64,000 nt of DNA from Hyaloperonospora brassicae. Its lineage: Eukaryota > Oomycota > Peronosporomycetes > Peronosporales > Peronosporaceae. Positions 43,165-54,171 of this stretch are shown piece after piece. The notes under the pieces are model-generated. The model saw only the letters and a list, made by a program, of their open reading frames with translations. It was not told where the DNA came from and did no database searches. Each line of letters opens with the position of its first letter. Position 1 is the first letter of the stretch. The DNA is taken from the NCBI GenBank assembly GCA_947650285.1, contig CANTFL010000034.1, positions 372,001 through 436,000 of the forward strand. Reading direction: 5' to 3'. A program made the position numbers and the translations under genes.

Positions 43165-45020
43165 CTATCTCCAGTACTCACCGGACCCGCCCATATACCC
43201 TCCATTATTTTGCTGCTGGTGTTGATGTTGTTGTTGCGGTTGCTGCTGTGTGGTGTCAAAACCTAGCTGCCGGCCACCGAGAGGAGGCAGCCCAATGCCA
43301 TTCATACCATTGTCGGGCTGACCCATAGCAGGATTAGGATACCCTGCTGAACCGAACGCGTTTGTGTCCTGTGGAGTGCCGTAGTTGCCAAATTGATCGT
43401 AGTAGTATCCCGCAGTTGTGCCGTAGTTGTAACCTCCAAAGCCTATCGGCATTACACCAGTACTTGTATTGGCGATTGAAGCATCCTCCGGCTCAAACCC
43501 TTGATGATACTGCTGCCGGGGAGGAGCCAAGTGGTGCATCTGCATTTGTTGCTGAGTCCGGTACAGGTCCTGGTATGCAGGCGCCTGCAATTGTTGGTGC
43601 TGTATCTGATGTTGTTCCTGCATCTGGTGACTTTGCTGGCTCACGACCTCCTTCATAATATCCTGTGTGGAATGGAAAGCTGCGTTCAGCAATGCCTGCG
43701 TTCCATCAGGGACGTAGTCGTCTCCGCCAGCTGTGACTGACGGAGCTTCTGCGTGTGCCATGGTGCTCTCTGTCTGCAGCTGCGGTTGAGAGTACTGCTG
43801 TACCGAATCGTCCAGGCCGTGTTGCTGGTGGTGCATCGCAAAGATATCAGCAGCGATGGCAGCGTGCTCATTGTTGACATAGGCCGGCACGGCTACGGCA
43901 TCTGCAGCTCCGCCCTTCTCGCTTGTTTCGACCGTTGCCCCTGCAATCACCGCTTCATTCTTTTCCTTCTCCTTCTCCTTTGCTTTCTCTCGTTCTTTTT
44001 CCTTCGCCGCCAATTTCTGCTTCTTTCTTTCTTCCGCCTTCTGAGCCTTTTCGGATTCAATTTGCTTTACCTCATTGATGTCAATCATCGAAATACGGTT
44101 TCTCTGTCGCTTAAACCGCCCCGCATCAGCCTTCCGCCGGATCTCTGACGAGAGCTCAGTCAAATCCTTTCTCTTGCCCCCCGGTGTTTTTGCTGCACCC
44201 TGCGTCCTTGCCAACGACGACGTCGTTGCAGCGGTCGAAGTCGACACCACGCCGGACGATCCGAGCATCCGCACCATCTGCGGCCGATGCAGCGGTTTCT
44301 TCACGGGCGACGCACTCACTTCGTCATCCTTGCTGTTCGCATCGTCGTCTTCTCCACTCACTGTGAAGTGCGTGGCGACTGTCGGCGCCAGTGGAGGACG
44401 CAATGACGGATTGAGCAGCCCATTCTCAAGCGAGAAATAGTCCTCCAGGGCAACGTGCGTTGCGCTACTATTGCGACGTGTCGGAGGGGAAACAGCCACC
44501 GCCGTCATGACTTTCGATGCCGTCGTCTCTAGTTGCGCATGTAGATACGAGTCGGACGGGCGACCAGTGGCTTGGAGTACCAGGAACTGCTTCACAATGC
44601 CGGCGCTGACCTTGACCCACTCTTCGGCATCCTGTTCGGCCACAAGCAGTAGCGCGTGCTTCTCTTTCTGCTTCGTACGATCAGCAGCGTCCACTCCGTC
44701 CCGACGGACACTCAGCAACGACAGCAACAAACGGACCTATGCGCAGTGAACAGCCCATGACCATCAGGTACCACTCGTGCATACCGACCCACGCAAGTGT
44801 ACGTGTGCCCATTCGGGTCGCGTACCTTAATCGGCGTCTCCAAGTACGGGAAACTCGCGCGCGCTTCCGCCAGCTTTGGAGTCGTCAGGAGACCGCCGAG
44901 ATCGCTCGAGCTCCACTCGAGACGCAGTTTCTGCAGAAGCCATGCGTGGAACGACGAAGACGCGTCGGTGCGCCCCGCGGGGGCCGTGACGACCGCCGAC
45001 GCGGCGCTGCTTTCTGCCAT
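43165..45020 (-). CDS. NELFA: NELF-A-like negative elongation factor subunit
   Basis: Two exons in phase 0 (45020-44826, 44736-43165), 588 aa. The N-terminal region matches the NELF-A/hepatitis delta antigen-like (HDAg) domain in layout: a HAWLLQKL helix, a DLGGLL turn, then after the intron VRLLLSLLSVRRDG, a helix ending EEWVKVSAGIVKQFL. Residues about 255-275 contain KRQRNRISMIDINEVKQIE, which parallels the conserved KLLDISEL segment of NELF-A. A Lys/Glu coiled region follows, and the C-terminal 200 residues are Gln/His/Met- and Gly/Tyr/Asn-rich, a probable low-complexity tentacle. NELF-A is the Pol II-binding subunit of the pausing factor NELF (family knowledge). The N-terminal domain and the ISMIDINE segment both support the call, although overall similarity is modest. 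Confidence 0.7.
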
Positions 45021-45351
45021 GTCGGTCCGTACAGGTGCGTCGGTTAATCGCCAGTCGAGGGTGGTCGAAAGTGGTGTGGACTACCCAAGCAATGTACGGT
45101 CGGTCGCCGGTCGTCGTACAAATGTCCGCACTCGAGAAAGCTGAAGTGCCAATAGTGGACGCACAGTGTCGACGCTGACCTGCTACTAATCGACGCTCAA
45201 AATGCCGTGTGCCACAACAGTCCAAACTCGTCGCCGGGTCGAATCTAATGCTTTTTACCTGCTACGGCTGCTCCACATTTGTTGCTGCTTTCGATCCCAA
45301 TGCTTCGCGCGAACCACTTCTTCCTATCGAATACGTCGCTTTGACGACTGT
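45021..45351. other. Short intergenic stretch
   Basis: Lies between the start of the NELF-A-like gene and the end of the next minus-strand gene. It should contain the NELF-A promoter. No motif could be assigned. Confidence 0.5.
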
Positions 45352-46630
45352 TCATTGATATCCTGCCCTTTGCGCGGGCCTGTTCTTGCGCGCATACCTC
45401 GCTAACATCGTGGCATTGCCTGACGTGCCTCCCGTGTGAATGTACAGCAGCTCTCGCTCGTGTGTATGGCCCGAGGAATTGTGCTCAGCCGTTCTCGTAG
45501 CCACATCTGACGGATAACCGCAACGCTGTAGCACTTGATCCAGCACACCTTTGTCTGAGAACAGCGCATGCCAAGCAAAAGCTCCGTACACAAGATCAAA
45601 GTCCACGCCGGTCTCTTGCAGCACTTCATGGTACGTGTCGTACAGCGGCCACCACAGCCGTCCAAAGCGACTTTTCCTCGTGGGCTGCAGCACGCACGGC
45701 AGCACTGCTGTCTCCACGTGCAACGACGGGTCTTGTTCGACAAGCTGCCGGAACTGCTGCTGCAAGTACGCCGCATCGCCGACACAAGGAATCGCAAACA
45801 ACTTGATCGGTGCATGCAGGTGCTGTGCCAAGTACAGCGCAGTTGCGCCCGTGCCGCAGGGCAGTACGACCGAGAAGTACTTGTCCGGCCACTGCGTCTG
45901 AACGTACTCGTTGATCTCATCTGCGAGCAGCTTCACACCGTCTTGAGCTTCGGGAAACGCCGCTCCTTGAGGCACAAAGAGACTCCTCGTGCCCGATGGT
46001 GGACGCACGTCCGTGTCCAGAAACGCAGCAAAATCGCGAGTTCGCGCCAGACGCTGGTACGCGTCTGCATCAAGCTGCACGTGGTGCATCCCCAGCGCCT
46101 TGGCCATCAACAGATTACCTCCCAGCGTATCGGCCGCATCCGCTTTGAGCCTCATGTCTCGACTAAAGTAAGTGAAAGGAACGCGTCGCGCATGGGCCAG
46201 TTGAGCCAGCGCCAACATGGCGTTGCTTTGCGACCCGCCAAAGCTGAACAAGTGCGTGTGAGCGAAGAAAGCGTCGCGCTGCTTGACGAGGTACAACAGC
46301 TTGCGCATCTGCGGGCAGCAACACACGCACATCATTGGAAACATCCACACAACCACACACAGTCACCCGCCATTTGACCCACACATCACAACCACACACA
46401 ATCACACACACAAACACACACAGTCACACACAGTCACACACAGACAGACATCGTAGCGGTACAACCACACCACGCGGTGTCAGGAGACAACGCCGCCGCA
46501 ACGAATCGAGCAAGCGGTCCACCTTGTTCCCTGCCAAGTGGAGCTCGTCGTCCCTCTTCACGTGCACGCGCTGGCCGCGAAACGTCACGCGGGTCACGCG
46601 CGACTTGCGCCAGTGCCACTGCCGTTGCAT
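45352..46630 (-). CDS. PLP-dependent D-cysteine desulfhydrase / ACC deaminase family enzyme
   Basis: Two exons in phase 0 (46630-46523, 46308-45352), 354 aa. Splicing from AACAAG/GTGGAC to CCGCAG/ATG rebuilds HLAGNKMRKLLYLV, in which the Lys after Gly-Asn binds pyridoxal phosphate. Upstream VKRDDELH is the usual partner motif. Downstream are FSFGGSQSNAM (substrate loop; many relatives have QSNH), LPCGTGATALYL (phosphate-binding glycine loop) and a C-terminal TGGTSGNATM segment. Members break D-cysteine to pyruvate, ammonia and H2S, or deaminate 1-aminocyclopropane-1-carboxylate; the sequence alone does not decide which. The 214-nt intron is full of TGTG repeats. The start is uncertain because the frame is open to 46822 through a (GACA)n-encoded Thr-Asp-Arg-Gln repeat. 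Confidence 0.85.
46350..46445. repeat. CACACA-rich intronic repeat
   Basis: Runs of CACACAA and CACACAGT inside the intron of the PLP enzyme gene. Confidence 0.85.
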
Positions 46631-46734
46631 CTTCGAGTGGACTGCGTAATCGCACTTAACGGAACTCTTGTCCCGACAACGCGACGACCGTTTTCCTTCG
46701 CGTCGTCGTCGTCGTCGTCGTCCACCTGACTGTC

Positions 46735-46806
46735 TGTCGGTCTGTCTGTCTACCTGTCGGTCTGTCTGTCGGTCTGTCGGTCGGTCGGTCGGTCTGCCTG
46801 TCGGTC
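46735..46806. repeat. (TCTG/TCGG)n tetranucleotide repeat in a divergent promoter
   Basis: About 70 nt of TCTG and TCGG units between the divergent PLP-enzyme gene (start 46630) and kinase gene (start 46844), preceded by a CGT run at 46703-46721. Confidence 0.9.
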
Positions 46807-46843
46807 TGTGCTGCGCGCCCACTCGCCCCTCGTCCCCGGCACA

Positions 46844-49651
46844 ATGTGGCGCCTGAGCTCCAGAGGTGCGCGGGCGACCTGCGACCTGCTCCGTGCTGCC
46901 TCATCTGATCGCTCGTGTCCGTTTGGCAGGTGGTAGCAAGAACTCGAGTCTCAAGAGCGAAGAGGACGTCGAGGAGCTCATGCAGACGCTCGTGGCGCAG
47001 ATCCACGCCAAGCTCAAGAGCGAACTGAACCTGCGCGAGGTCTTTATCCCCAACGCCAAAGCTGAGGCGCGCTGCAGCATCTTTGTCTCCCATAACTACA
47101 CGGCGTGTTCCAAACTCTGCGTGTTCATGCAACCGGGCGAAGGTGATCGACGCATGCTGTTGCATTGATTGTCATTGCCGGGCTGTTGTAGGTAACTTGA
47201 TGTTTGTGCTGTCGTGGGGTATGTGAATGCGTGACAGGAATGCAGCCAGGCATGTGGAGCAAGACCATTCACCCGAAGACGGGGTTCCAGGGCTCTATGA
47301 TTCCGTATTTGAAGACGGCCATTCAAGGAGGATACGGTGTCGTGATTCTGAACCCTAGCACCAACTATTGCGTCGTCAACGGCCACAGAGCCAAGGTCTT
47401 GCACTCTTCGACCCCTGAAGCCCACGTGTCGTACGTCTGGAAGAACTGCATTGTGCCCAATGCGGCACAGGAGATCAGCTTTATCGTGCATGAACATGCT
47501 GGTATATTGCTGAAGACATTTCTGTCCTCGCTTAGCGCACGTGAACAAATGCGGGTTGGCGGCATCGCGTTTATCGAGTCAGCGCACCAGGTGTCGTCCG
47601 GAGACTCTGCTGCGCTACGAGAACTACTGCGCGACAAGGCGGTAAACTTTGAGGCTTCGACAGAGCCCATGTTTACGGTGATTGAGTCGTCACAGGCACG
47701 ACTTGGATGCACGTCGCTGTCGGTGGGACGCACTTCTAGCGAGACAAACAACAGCGAGTGGACGGTCCACTCTGTGCAAACATCCGCTTTTGTGTTCCTG
47801 CACTCGATTGCCAACGGGATTGAAGAGTCCTTGCACGCCATTCGCGCTACATTTCCCAACAAGCTTATCGTGACGGTAAATCGTGCACGGCTTACTGGCC
47901 AGCCGTACAATAACCCGTTTGCTGTGGTTCAATGCGCAGGGCAGAAGAAGGATACGGTGGGAAGCCACAAGCACACGATGGATCCTGAGTGGAACCAAAC
48001 GTTTTCTTTTCCTGTCACGTCAATCGAAGCAAAGGTGGTCGTCGTGGTGAAAGACCGATCATTCCCGATGAACACGTCTCTGGGCCAGGTTGTTGTGAAC
48101 ATGAGTGAAGTGGGGCTCAATCGCGCCGATCGACGGTGGTTCGTCTTGCGTGATGAGAAGTTGCCTACGGTGCACGGAAACGGCGAGGTTGAGCTAACAC
48201 TTGAGTGGGTGCACGATACCTTCGTTGCACGTTCTGACTCGTTTATTCGTGGAAACCGCATGCCAACACTGGAAGCCCAACAACGCGCTTATCAGAGCGC
48301 AGATGGTGAGAACTTTTGCTACCTGTGTAAGTCTACTTTTGTCTTGCACCGCCGTCGATACTGCCGCATGTGCTTGCGTCTAGTTTGCACATCGTGCTCT
48401 GACCGCTTGTTCCTTCCGGGATTCAGCGAGCCAAAGCGTGTGTGTTCGGGCTGCTGCGATCTCCAAATGATGCTGCACAACAAGCTTCCACAAATCAGTC
48501 CCAATGGTCCAGCAAAAGTGCCGTCCCAAGATAAGCTGGACGAGCACGCCCAGCGAATGGAAGCGATGCGAAAGCGAGAGGAAGCCGAAAAGCGCCCTCT
48601 TTGTATCAACGACTTTGATCTGCTGAAGGTTGTTGGTCGCGGTGCCTTTGGCAAGGTACTTCTTGTCCGCAAGAAGGATGGCAAGAATTCCGGTCAAATT
48701 TATGCAATGAAAATCCTTGTGAAGTCGCATATTATCAAGAACGATCAGATCGAGAACACTAAGGCGGAGCAGCACATTCTGAAGGAAATCAATCACCCGT
48801 ACGTGGTGCGATTGCGGTTCGCCTTCCAGAATGCTGACAAGCTGTATTTGATAATGGACTACTACCCGGGTGGTTCGATGTTCTACCACCTGCGCAAATC
48901 GAAGCGTTTTTCTGAGGACCGCACAAGACTGTACATGGCGCAGTTGCTGACAGCGTTGATGCATCTACACAGCAAGCAGATTGCGTACCGTGACCTGAAG
49001 CTCGAGAATATTCTGATGGATCCCAAGGGAAACATTTCCTTGACCGATTTCGGCTTGTCGAAGGAGGGTCAGTTGGTGGAAGGGGCCATACGTGCCTCTC
49101 AGGCTGACACGGGCATGAAAACTATTTGTGGTACAGCAGAGTATATGGCGCCAGAGTTGCTGCGTCACCAAGCGTATGGTAAGGTGGTCGACTGGTGGAG
49201 TTACGGCATTTTATTGTTTGAAATGCTGACGGGCCGGACACCGTTCGTGGACCGCAATCGTCGGCAAATGTTCAAAAATATTATGCAGTCAGAGGTGATA
49301 TACCCGTCGCATATTTCACCAGTGGCGCGGTCGTTGATCTCGAAGTTACTGAACCGCGATCCGTCAAGGCGACTTGGAGGCGGCCCGAACGGCGGCCGTG
49401 ATATCATGGCCCACCCTTTTTTTGAAGCCATCGACTGGGACAAGCTGTTGCGGAAGGAGATAGAGCCTTCGTTTGTCCCTGACGTCAACAGCGTCGACGA
49501 TATTACAAACGTGCCCGAGATGTTTCAGAATATGGCAGCCGTGGACTCCCCTGTTAGCAAAAAGAATGGCGAGGGTCATCATTTCGACGACTTCACGTAC
49601 CAGGAAGAAGGATATATAATGCGTAATACGCATACCGAATTCCTGCATTAA
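46844..49651 (+). CDS. Arb2 - C2 - FYVE-like zinc finger - AGC protein kinase fusion
   Basis: Three exons (46844-46865, 46930-47142, 47238-49651), phase 1 joins, 882 aa. Residues about 30-200 resemble the Arb2/FAM172 domain (PGMW, GSMIPYLKTAIQGGYGVVILNP, HVSYVWKNCIVP, then IVHEHAG). Residues about 287-400 are a C2 domain (LIVTVNRARLT; a DPEWNQTFSF strand). At about 439-486 is a four-pair zinc finger of FYVE type, CYLC through RRRYCRMC to VCSGCC, in which the RRHHCR phosphoinositide motif is changed to RRRYCR. The kinase (about 537-806) is complete: GRGAFGKV, AMKIL with the ATP-binding Lys, YRDLKLEN, DFGLSKEG, GTAEYMAPE. A turn-motif Ser-Pro and a hydrophobic motif FDDFTY close the AGC tail. 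It is probably a membrane-recruited, PDK1-dependent kinase (inference). Confidence 0.9.
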
Positions 49652-49716
49652 GAAAGTAATTGGTGTGTAATTTGTACGCGTGTGTTTGAGGTCACTAGAA
49701 ACGACCTTCCTAACAG

Positions 49717-50643
49717 CTAAGTCTTGTCCACTCGAATCTTCTTCGTGCACGTCTCACAGTCCTCAGCGTTTCCACCGCGATCGTTGTTTCCCACTCGTTG
49801 GCGCTTCAGGCATGGCTCGGTGGCCTCGTCACTCTTCGCTTCGGCATCAGCATCAACTTTGTCTTTACCCAGACTTCTGGACAAGTGCGGCGGAAGTCTT
49901 GGTCCTATCGCAGCAGCGTCTTCGCCACTTCCAGCAGTAGAGGGTAGTTGAGGACCCACGGGACCACGAATAGCCCCTTTCTCCTTTGGTACACTGCGCT
50001 GAAGAGATCGCCCGTACTCCTCCAACTGCCGACAAAAACTCTGGTTGGGATTGGCCATGTGACGGCGCTCCACTACGAAGGACAACGCCTGGTCAAAGCT
50101 CAGCGAGCGCAATTTCATGAGGTACGCCACAACCATGGACGACGAGCGGCTCACTCCTTTATTGCAATGAACAAGAATCCGACCTGCACAGCATTGACAC
50201 ATCACCGAAACGCACGTTGCATTCGCGCTTAAGCACTGTGAGTATCTGCAAACAATTCCACTACACGTATGCTTCAAACGCAAAGTCGCTACCATAGTAT
50301 TTTGCTTGGTCGATGAAGGCAATACAACCTTCCAGCACTCCTGAAATATCCTCCGCTTTGTTGTCGAAAATAGGGCATCGACGATACGTAAAGAGCTTGT
50401 CCTTGTCGAAGAAATTAGGCACACCTGCCACCGGGTCCATTTTTTTCGGAGGCGTCACCTACACCGTCCAATCATTAGTCTCGGAGCATTCAATGAGGGA
50501 TTCAGAATTCTCACATTCAAAATATGCGTGATGCCAAGTCTCTGCAGCAGCTCCTTGTTACGTGCGTGCTTCCTGGACCCGAGGAGCACGTGCTTGAGGA
50601 TCTGTGAAGGCACGTCTTCGTCGTCGTCGTCCTGAGCGCTCAT
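49717..50643 (-). CDS. Dual-specificity protein phosphatase
   Basis: Three exons (50643-50515, 50458-50293, 50183-49717), 253 aa. The splice joins rebuild the DSP fold: LLGSRKHARNKELLQRLGITHILN, then VTPPKK and the RCPIFDNKAEDIS segment with the general-acid Asp, then YYG-RILVHCNKGVSRSSS, the active-site loop with nucleophilic Cys and phosphate-binding Arg, followed by VVAYLM and the closing helices. After residue 150 the tail is a charged, low-complexity region with Lys/Arg clusters that could act as a nuclear signal. The enzyme removes phosphate from Ser/Thr and Tyr; the substrate is unknown. It ends 65 bp from the stop of the convergent kinase gene. The ATG at 50643 is chosen over an upstream ATG at 50658 because the following Asp/Glu-rich start is more typical. 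Confidence 0.9.
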
Positions 50644-52660
50644 GACTTGATGCAACACGCAAACGGTGGGATATCGGGCTCAGTCCCGTGCCAAAATATT
50701 GGGATTTTGCGAAAAGCGAGTCAAATGTAGAATAGCCGCAAGGTGGGATACAAGGGCGTTTTTGCAACAGCAAGTACTGCGTATGTTACGTAGGACCGAC
50801 CGAAAGCACTAAAAGCTTGCGCTGAGCACAACCAAAGGCGCTGTTTACTCAGTCTGCCGATCGTTGCTGTCGGGCCCATTCTCATTCCACCTGACTTTTT
50901 TATCGTTCTACCTGAGAAGTTTCGTCGAAGTACAGGAACCACTCGAGGGCTGACCGTATTGGGCTAACTTTTGTACTGTCTAAACTGGTCTACTTTTTGC
51001 AGTTGTACGATCTTGTGCGATGAACCAAGGTGTCCTTGTCGACGACAGTTGTCCTAGATGGACACATTTGCATAACCCAGAATTCAAAAAGAGTCGATTT
51101 GCATGATAGGACTTAGCTAGTTCAGGCTTGAAAAGATTACCGCATGATTAGCCCTGTCTGTCCTCGATAGCAGGCGTTTCGACCAAATACTCTACGCTCG
51201 TAGAGCTACAAGAAATGCTGCTCCGTGCTCAGCTCGTAACTCAGCCAATATGCAAGTGAATAGCAATTCGATCTTTCATCTGCTTGATTTGTCTACGTTT
51301 GTGTGGAGCGCTAATGCGGTGTACTGTGAATTGAGAGACAGTACATTAGTAAGTGAATGTACTCGAAGTAGCAGGTCATGCATGATGTCCTGAACTGACT
51401 ACGCGTCGCCTACCAAGACATCGTTGCATTGCAAGTTACAAATAATACTTCGCGCTCTGGTAACGTCAAAGGACTTCTGGGTACAGCAAACGTGCCTGAA
51501 CAAGAGCTCTGGGCACAAAACATACAATGACTTGATTCCGCTTGAGTGGAGGATAAATACTCGCATGGGGTTTCCGATCGTGGTGCTGGAGAACTCAGCA
51601 CCACGATCGGAAACCCCATGCGAGCAGAGCGCGACTTCGTGCTGTTCTCACGCGTGAAACATTCATGAATCTTTTGCAGAGCCGAGTGAGAAAACCCCAT
51701 GCGTATCCTGTCGCGCCCCTTACAGTAGCGATGACGACAAAGGCTTACCGCACACGCTCCGTTGCAAGCATTCTACAAAATTCTGGTCTTCTTGTACTAA
51801 CGATGTACAAGATCAAGAAGCGTGTCGAGACTACTATCAATTGCTGCATAGAGCGTCATCGAGATCAGATTCATGAAAGCTGTCAAGATGGCTGTAGACT
51901 TCATGTGTATCGGACACCGACGTAGACGGAGACAAATACACACCAAATGTATCGATCCGGAGATCGTTGACCGTGAGAGTCGTAATGGTCACTTTGCGTC
52001 GACGTTCATCATAAAACGTCAATCATCAGACCGCGTTTGCAGCTAAGCAATACAGCTTGTCGATGATTTGCCACCGCACAAGGCTGGTGGCCTCCACCGC
52101 GCGACGTGTTGCTACTGTGGGTGAACGCGCACCTCACCATGCGGCGGAACTGTGTTCATATTCTTGGCCACTACATTCGCGAAAGGTTTCAGCTGCCACA
52201 CGCGATGAAGAACCAGACGCTGCTATGGGTTGAGGCTACTTGGTAACGTTTCTGAGAGTGTGCGCGGCCAGTGTCAGAACAGCACGTTGTGTCCGTCTTC
52301 GCTGATGTGACTGTTTTGCACGTATACTTTAGGTGCTGTCGCATTGCACCGTCCGTATTGTCATACAGGCAGCGTTTGTATGGGTACTAAAGGCCACTTT
52401 GGCCGAAGCTTGACGAGCTCGTATCGTTTTGCATGGAATGCGAGAACAGCACTACTTTAGTGCATGTGCGTCTTGTGCACATCCTACGCACGTTTCGGTT
52501 CACGCTCGGGTCGCAAACAACACTTGGGCTGGCGTGACAGTGCTGTATTCAGAACAGCAAAACCCCGGCGACATACAGTGTGTGTCACGATACTGCTCAG
52601 CAAAGACGGAAAGTGGCACAACCCATTCCCGCATTGGCGTTCGGTGCTCCTGCTTATTGT
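50644..52660. other. Gene-free stretch with a large inverted repeat
   Basis: About 2 kb, moderately AT-rich, without a supported gene. It contains the 29-bp-arm inverted repeat at 51560-51624, with a partial third copy at 51691-51703. Short frames around it only translate the repeat. Confidence 0.5.
51560..51624. repeat. 29-bp inverted repeat with 7-nt loop
   Basis: Arms 51560-51588 and 51596-51624 are exact reverse complements around loop GAGAACT. An 11-nt piece of the second arm (AACCCCATGCG) recurs at about 51693-51703. Both strands therefore translate into the same peptide, which creates mirrored open frames. Confidence 0.95.
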
Positions 52661-53704
52661 TTACTCGGCAAAGTTCTCGTACATGTCCATGGCTTCTTCT
52701 TCCGCGACACGTCCAAATGACTTCAGTGCGCGTTGAGCAATCACCACGCGACCTGCCAGCGCCATAATTGGGTCATCATCCAACGCTCGCTCCTCCCCAA
52801 AGCCACACTCGGTTTCTTCAACGTAGCTGGTGTCAACGTCTATGAGATGGTCGAGTCCAGAACTTAGACTCGCAGCCACCGCGACCAGTGTTCCTACCCG
52901 AAAGGACCACCAGCAATCGTCCGATGTGTAGTACAAGTAGCTTGTCGATACTGTCCAGCAGAGCATCTCGACGAGCGACCGAAGTCCGTGGTTCTGCCAG
53001 TTATGTGCGACCTTCGTAAATCGAGACTGTAGTGTCAGCCCCACGCGTCGCGTCGGTATCCAGAGGCAAAAGAACTCGGCCGTGACTACAAAGGCCACTC
53101 CGGTGCACACCGTCAACAGTGCAAAGAACTTGACGTCGTGAAAGTTCTCCCAAAATGAGCGCACCGCCAGCACGCCAAGGTAGCCAAACACCACGTTCTT
53201 GATCAGCGTAATCTCTTGCCCATCAGTCGGCGCCTTGCCATTCTTCGGTACGTCAAAACCAAGACGTTGCAGTAAATCTCCGCCTCCCGGCTGGTTGCGA
53301 ATGACGCGTGCTAATCCGCGCGCGAATTCCAGCCCGACCTCGTCACACACCGACATCAGCGCCCCGACGAACGTGCCGACTTCCAGGGCCAGGAGCACGT
53401 CACCGTAGCGCGAGTAAGTCGCATACGTGACACTGCTCCAGCACACGACTTCCAAGAACGACTGCAACGTTTTCGTCGCCCAATTGAAGCGTGCGTCCGT
53501 GAACCTCTGCACCAATGAGGCCGCAATCAGCGGAGCCGCACGTACGGGAAAGCTGCCGCAAAAACGCAGCAGCGAGTCGGACAGCACGTCGGTGTCGGGC
53601 ATGAACTTGCCGTAGAACGTGCTGTCGCTCAGAAGTTGTTGCGTGGCGACGCTTCCTGGGTACAGAATCTCGTACTCGCTGTCCGTGTCGCTGGTCGCTC
53701 CCAT
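52661..53704 (-). CDS. Internally duplicated multi-pass membrane protein
   Basis: 347 aa from the ATG at 53704, single exon. Residues 67-124 and 228-287 are copies of one module: each starts RFT, then N-W, a helix with F/V-E-V/M-V/L-C-W and a second helix beginning VGT (for example FLEVVCWSSVTYATYS versus LVEMLCWTVSTSYLYY). Between them lie two further hydrophobic helices around residue 175 and 192-215. The N-terminus is Ser/Thr/Asp-rich, and the C-terminus is acidic and soluble. No transporter or enzyme signature was recognised. An upstream exon is possible, because the ATG directly follows a TTGGCAG acceptor-like site and the frame before a GTAACG donor at about 53777 is open, but that frame has no ATG. 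It shares a 467-bp divergent region with the TMEM16 gene. Confidence 0.75.
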   Translation of the reverse strand: MGATSDTDSEYEILYPGSVATQQLLSDSTFYGKFMPDTDVLSDSLLRFCGSFPVRAAPLIAASLVQRFTDARFNWATKTLQSFLEVVCWSSVTYATYSRYGDVLLALEVGTFVGALMSVCDEVGLEFARGLARVIRNQPGGGDLLQRLGFDVPKNGKAPTDGQEITLIKNVVFGYLGVLAVRSFWENFHDVKFFALLTVCTGVAFVVTAEFFCLWIPTRRVGLTLQSRFTKVAHNWQNHGLRSLVEMLCWTVSTSYLYYTSDDCWWSFRVGTLVAVAASLSSGLDHLIDVDTSYVEETECGFGEERALDDDPIMALAGRVVIAQRALKSFGRVAEEEAMDMYENFAE

Positions 53705-53960
53705 CTGCCAACACAAGAAGAACAAGCACAGAGGCGCGTTAGGTTACTACGCATCTGCGACAGGGTCCGACTCGTTACCTTTGAGGAGCTTTGGCTCGCG
53801 CTTGGCATTGGCTCAAGAGCCGCGTCTTTGTTCTCTGCGCGTTGTCGTAACTTCTGAAGTCTTCGTTTCGTTTCACACAAACATCCGATTCGTCCGTGGA
53901 CTGACTGCAGTAACCGCTCGAAGCACGTGGTTGAAGCGAACCTTTTGTGTGCCGGTAGAA

Positions 53961-54167
53961 AGAGGTGGGTACTTTGGCCGGTTTATACCGGTTATCGTAC
54001 CGGCTTTTGAGCCCTGTGGAATCCGATCCACTTGGCCAATAGTACTCGTTGGGGAGGTGGACATGGCGTGCCCGACTGACAGTCGGTATTTTAGACAGTT
54101 TATACCGACTACGGTAATGCCGTTCAAGTCTTTCGGAATCAGATCCATTCCGCCAAAAGGTACGCGT
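53961..54167. repeat. Imperfect ~110-bp tandem duplication upstream of the TMEM16 gene
   Basis: Two diverged copies in direct order, both containing CAGTTTATACCG/CGGTTTATACCG, then a CGTACCGGC/GGTAATGCCG box, then GGAATC-GATCCA and a closing CGTTGGG. The second copy runs into the start codon at 54172. Confidence 0.75.
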
Positions 54168-54171
54168 TGGG

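Noticed and set aside
48380..48964. 194-codon antisense frame in the kinase gene
   Set aside because: Shadow of conserved finger and kinase coding sequence.
51410..51700. Mirrored open frames on both strands around 51.5 kb
   Set aside because: Produced by the inverted repeat at 51560-51624, which encodes the same peptide on either strand.
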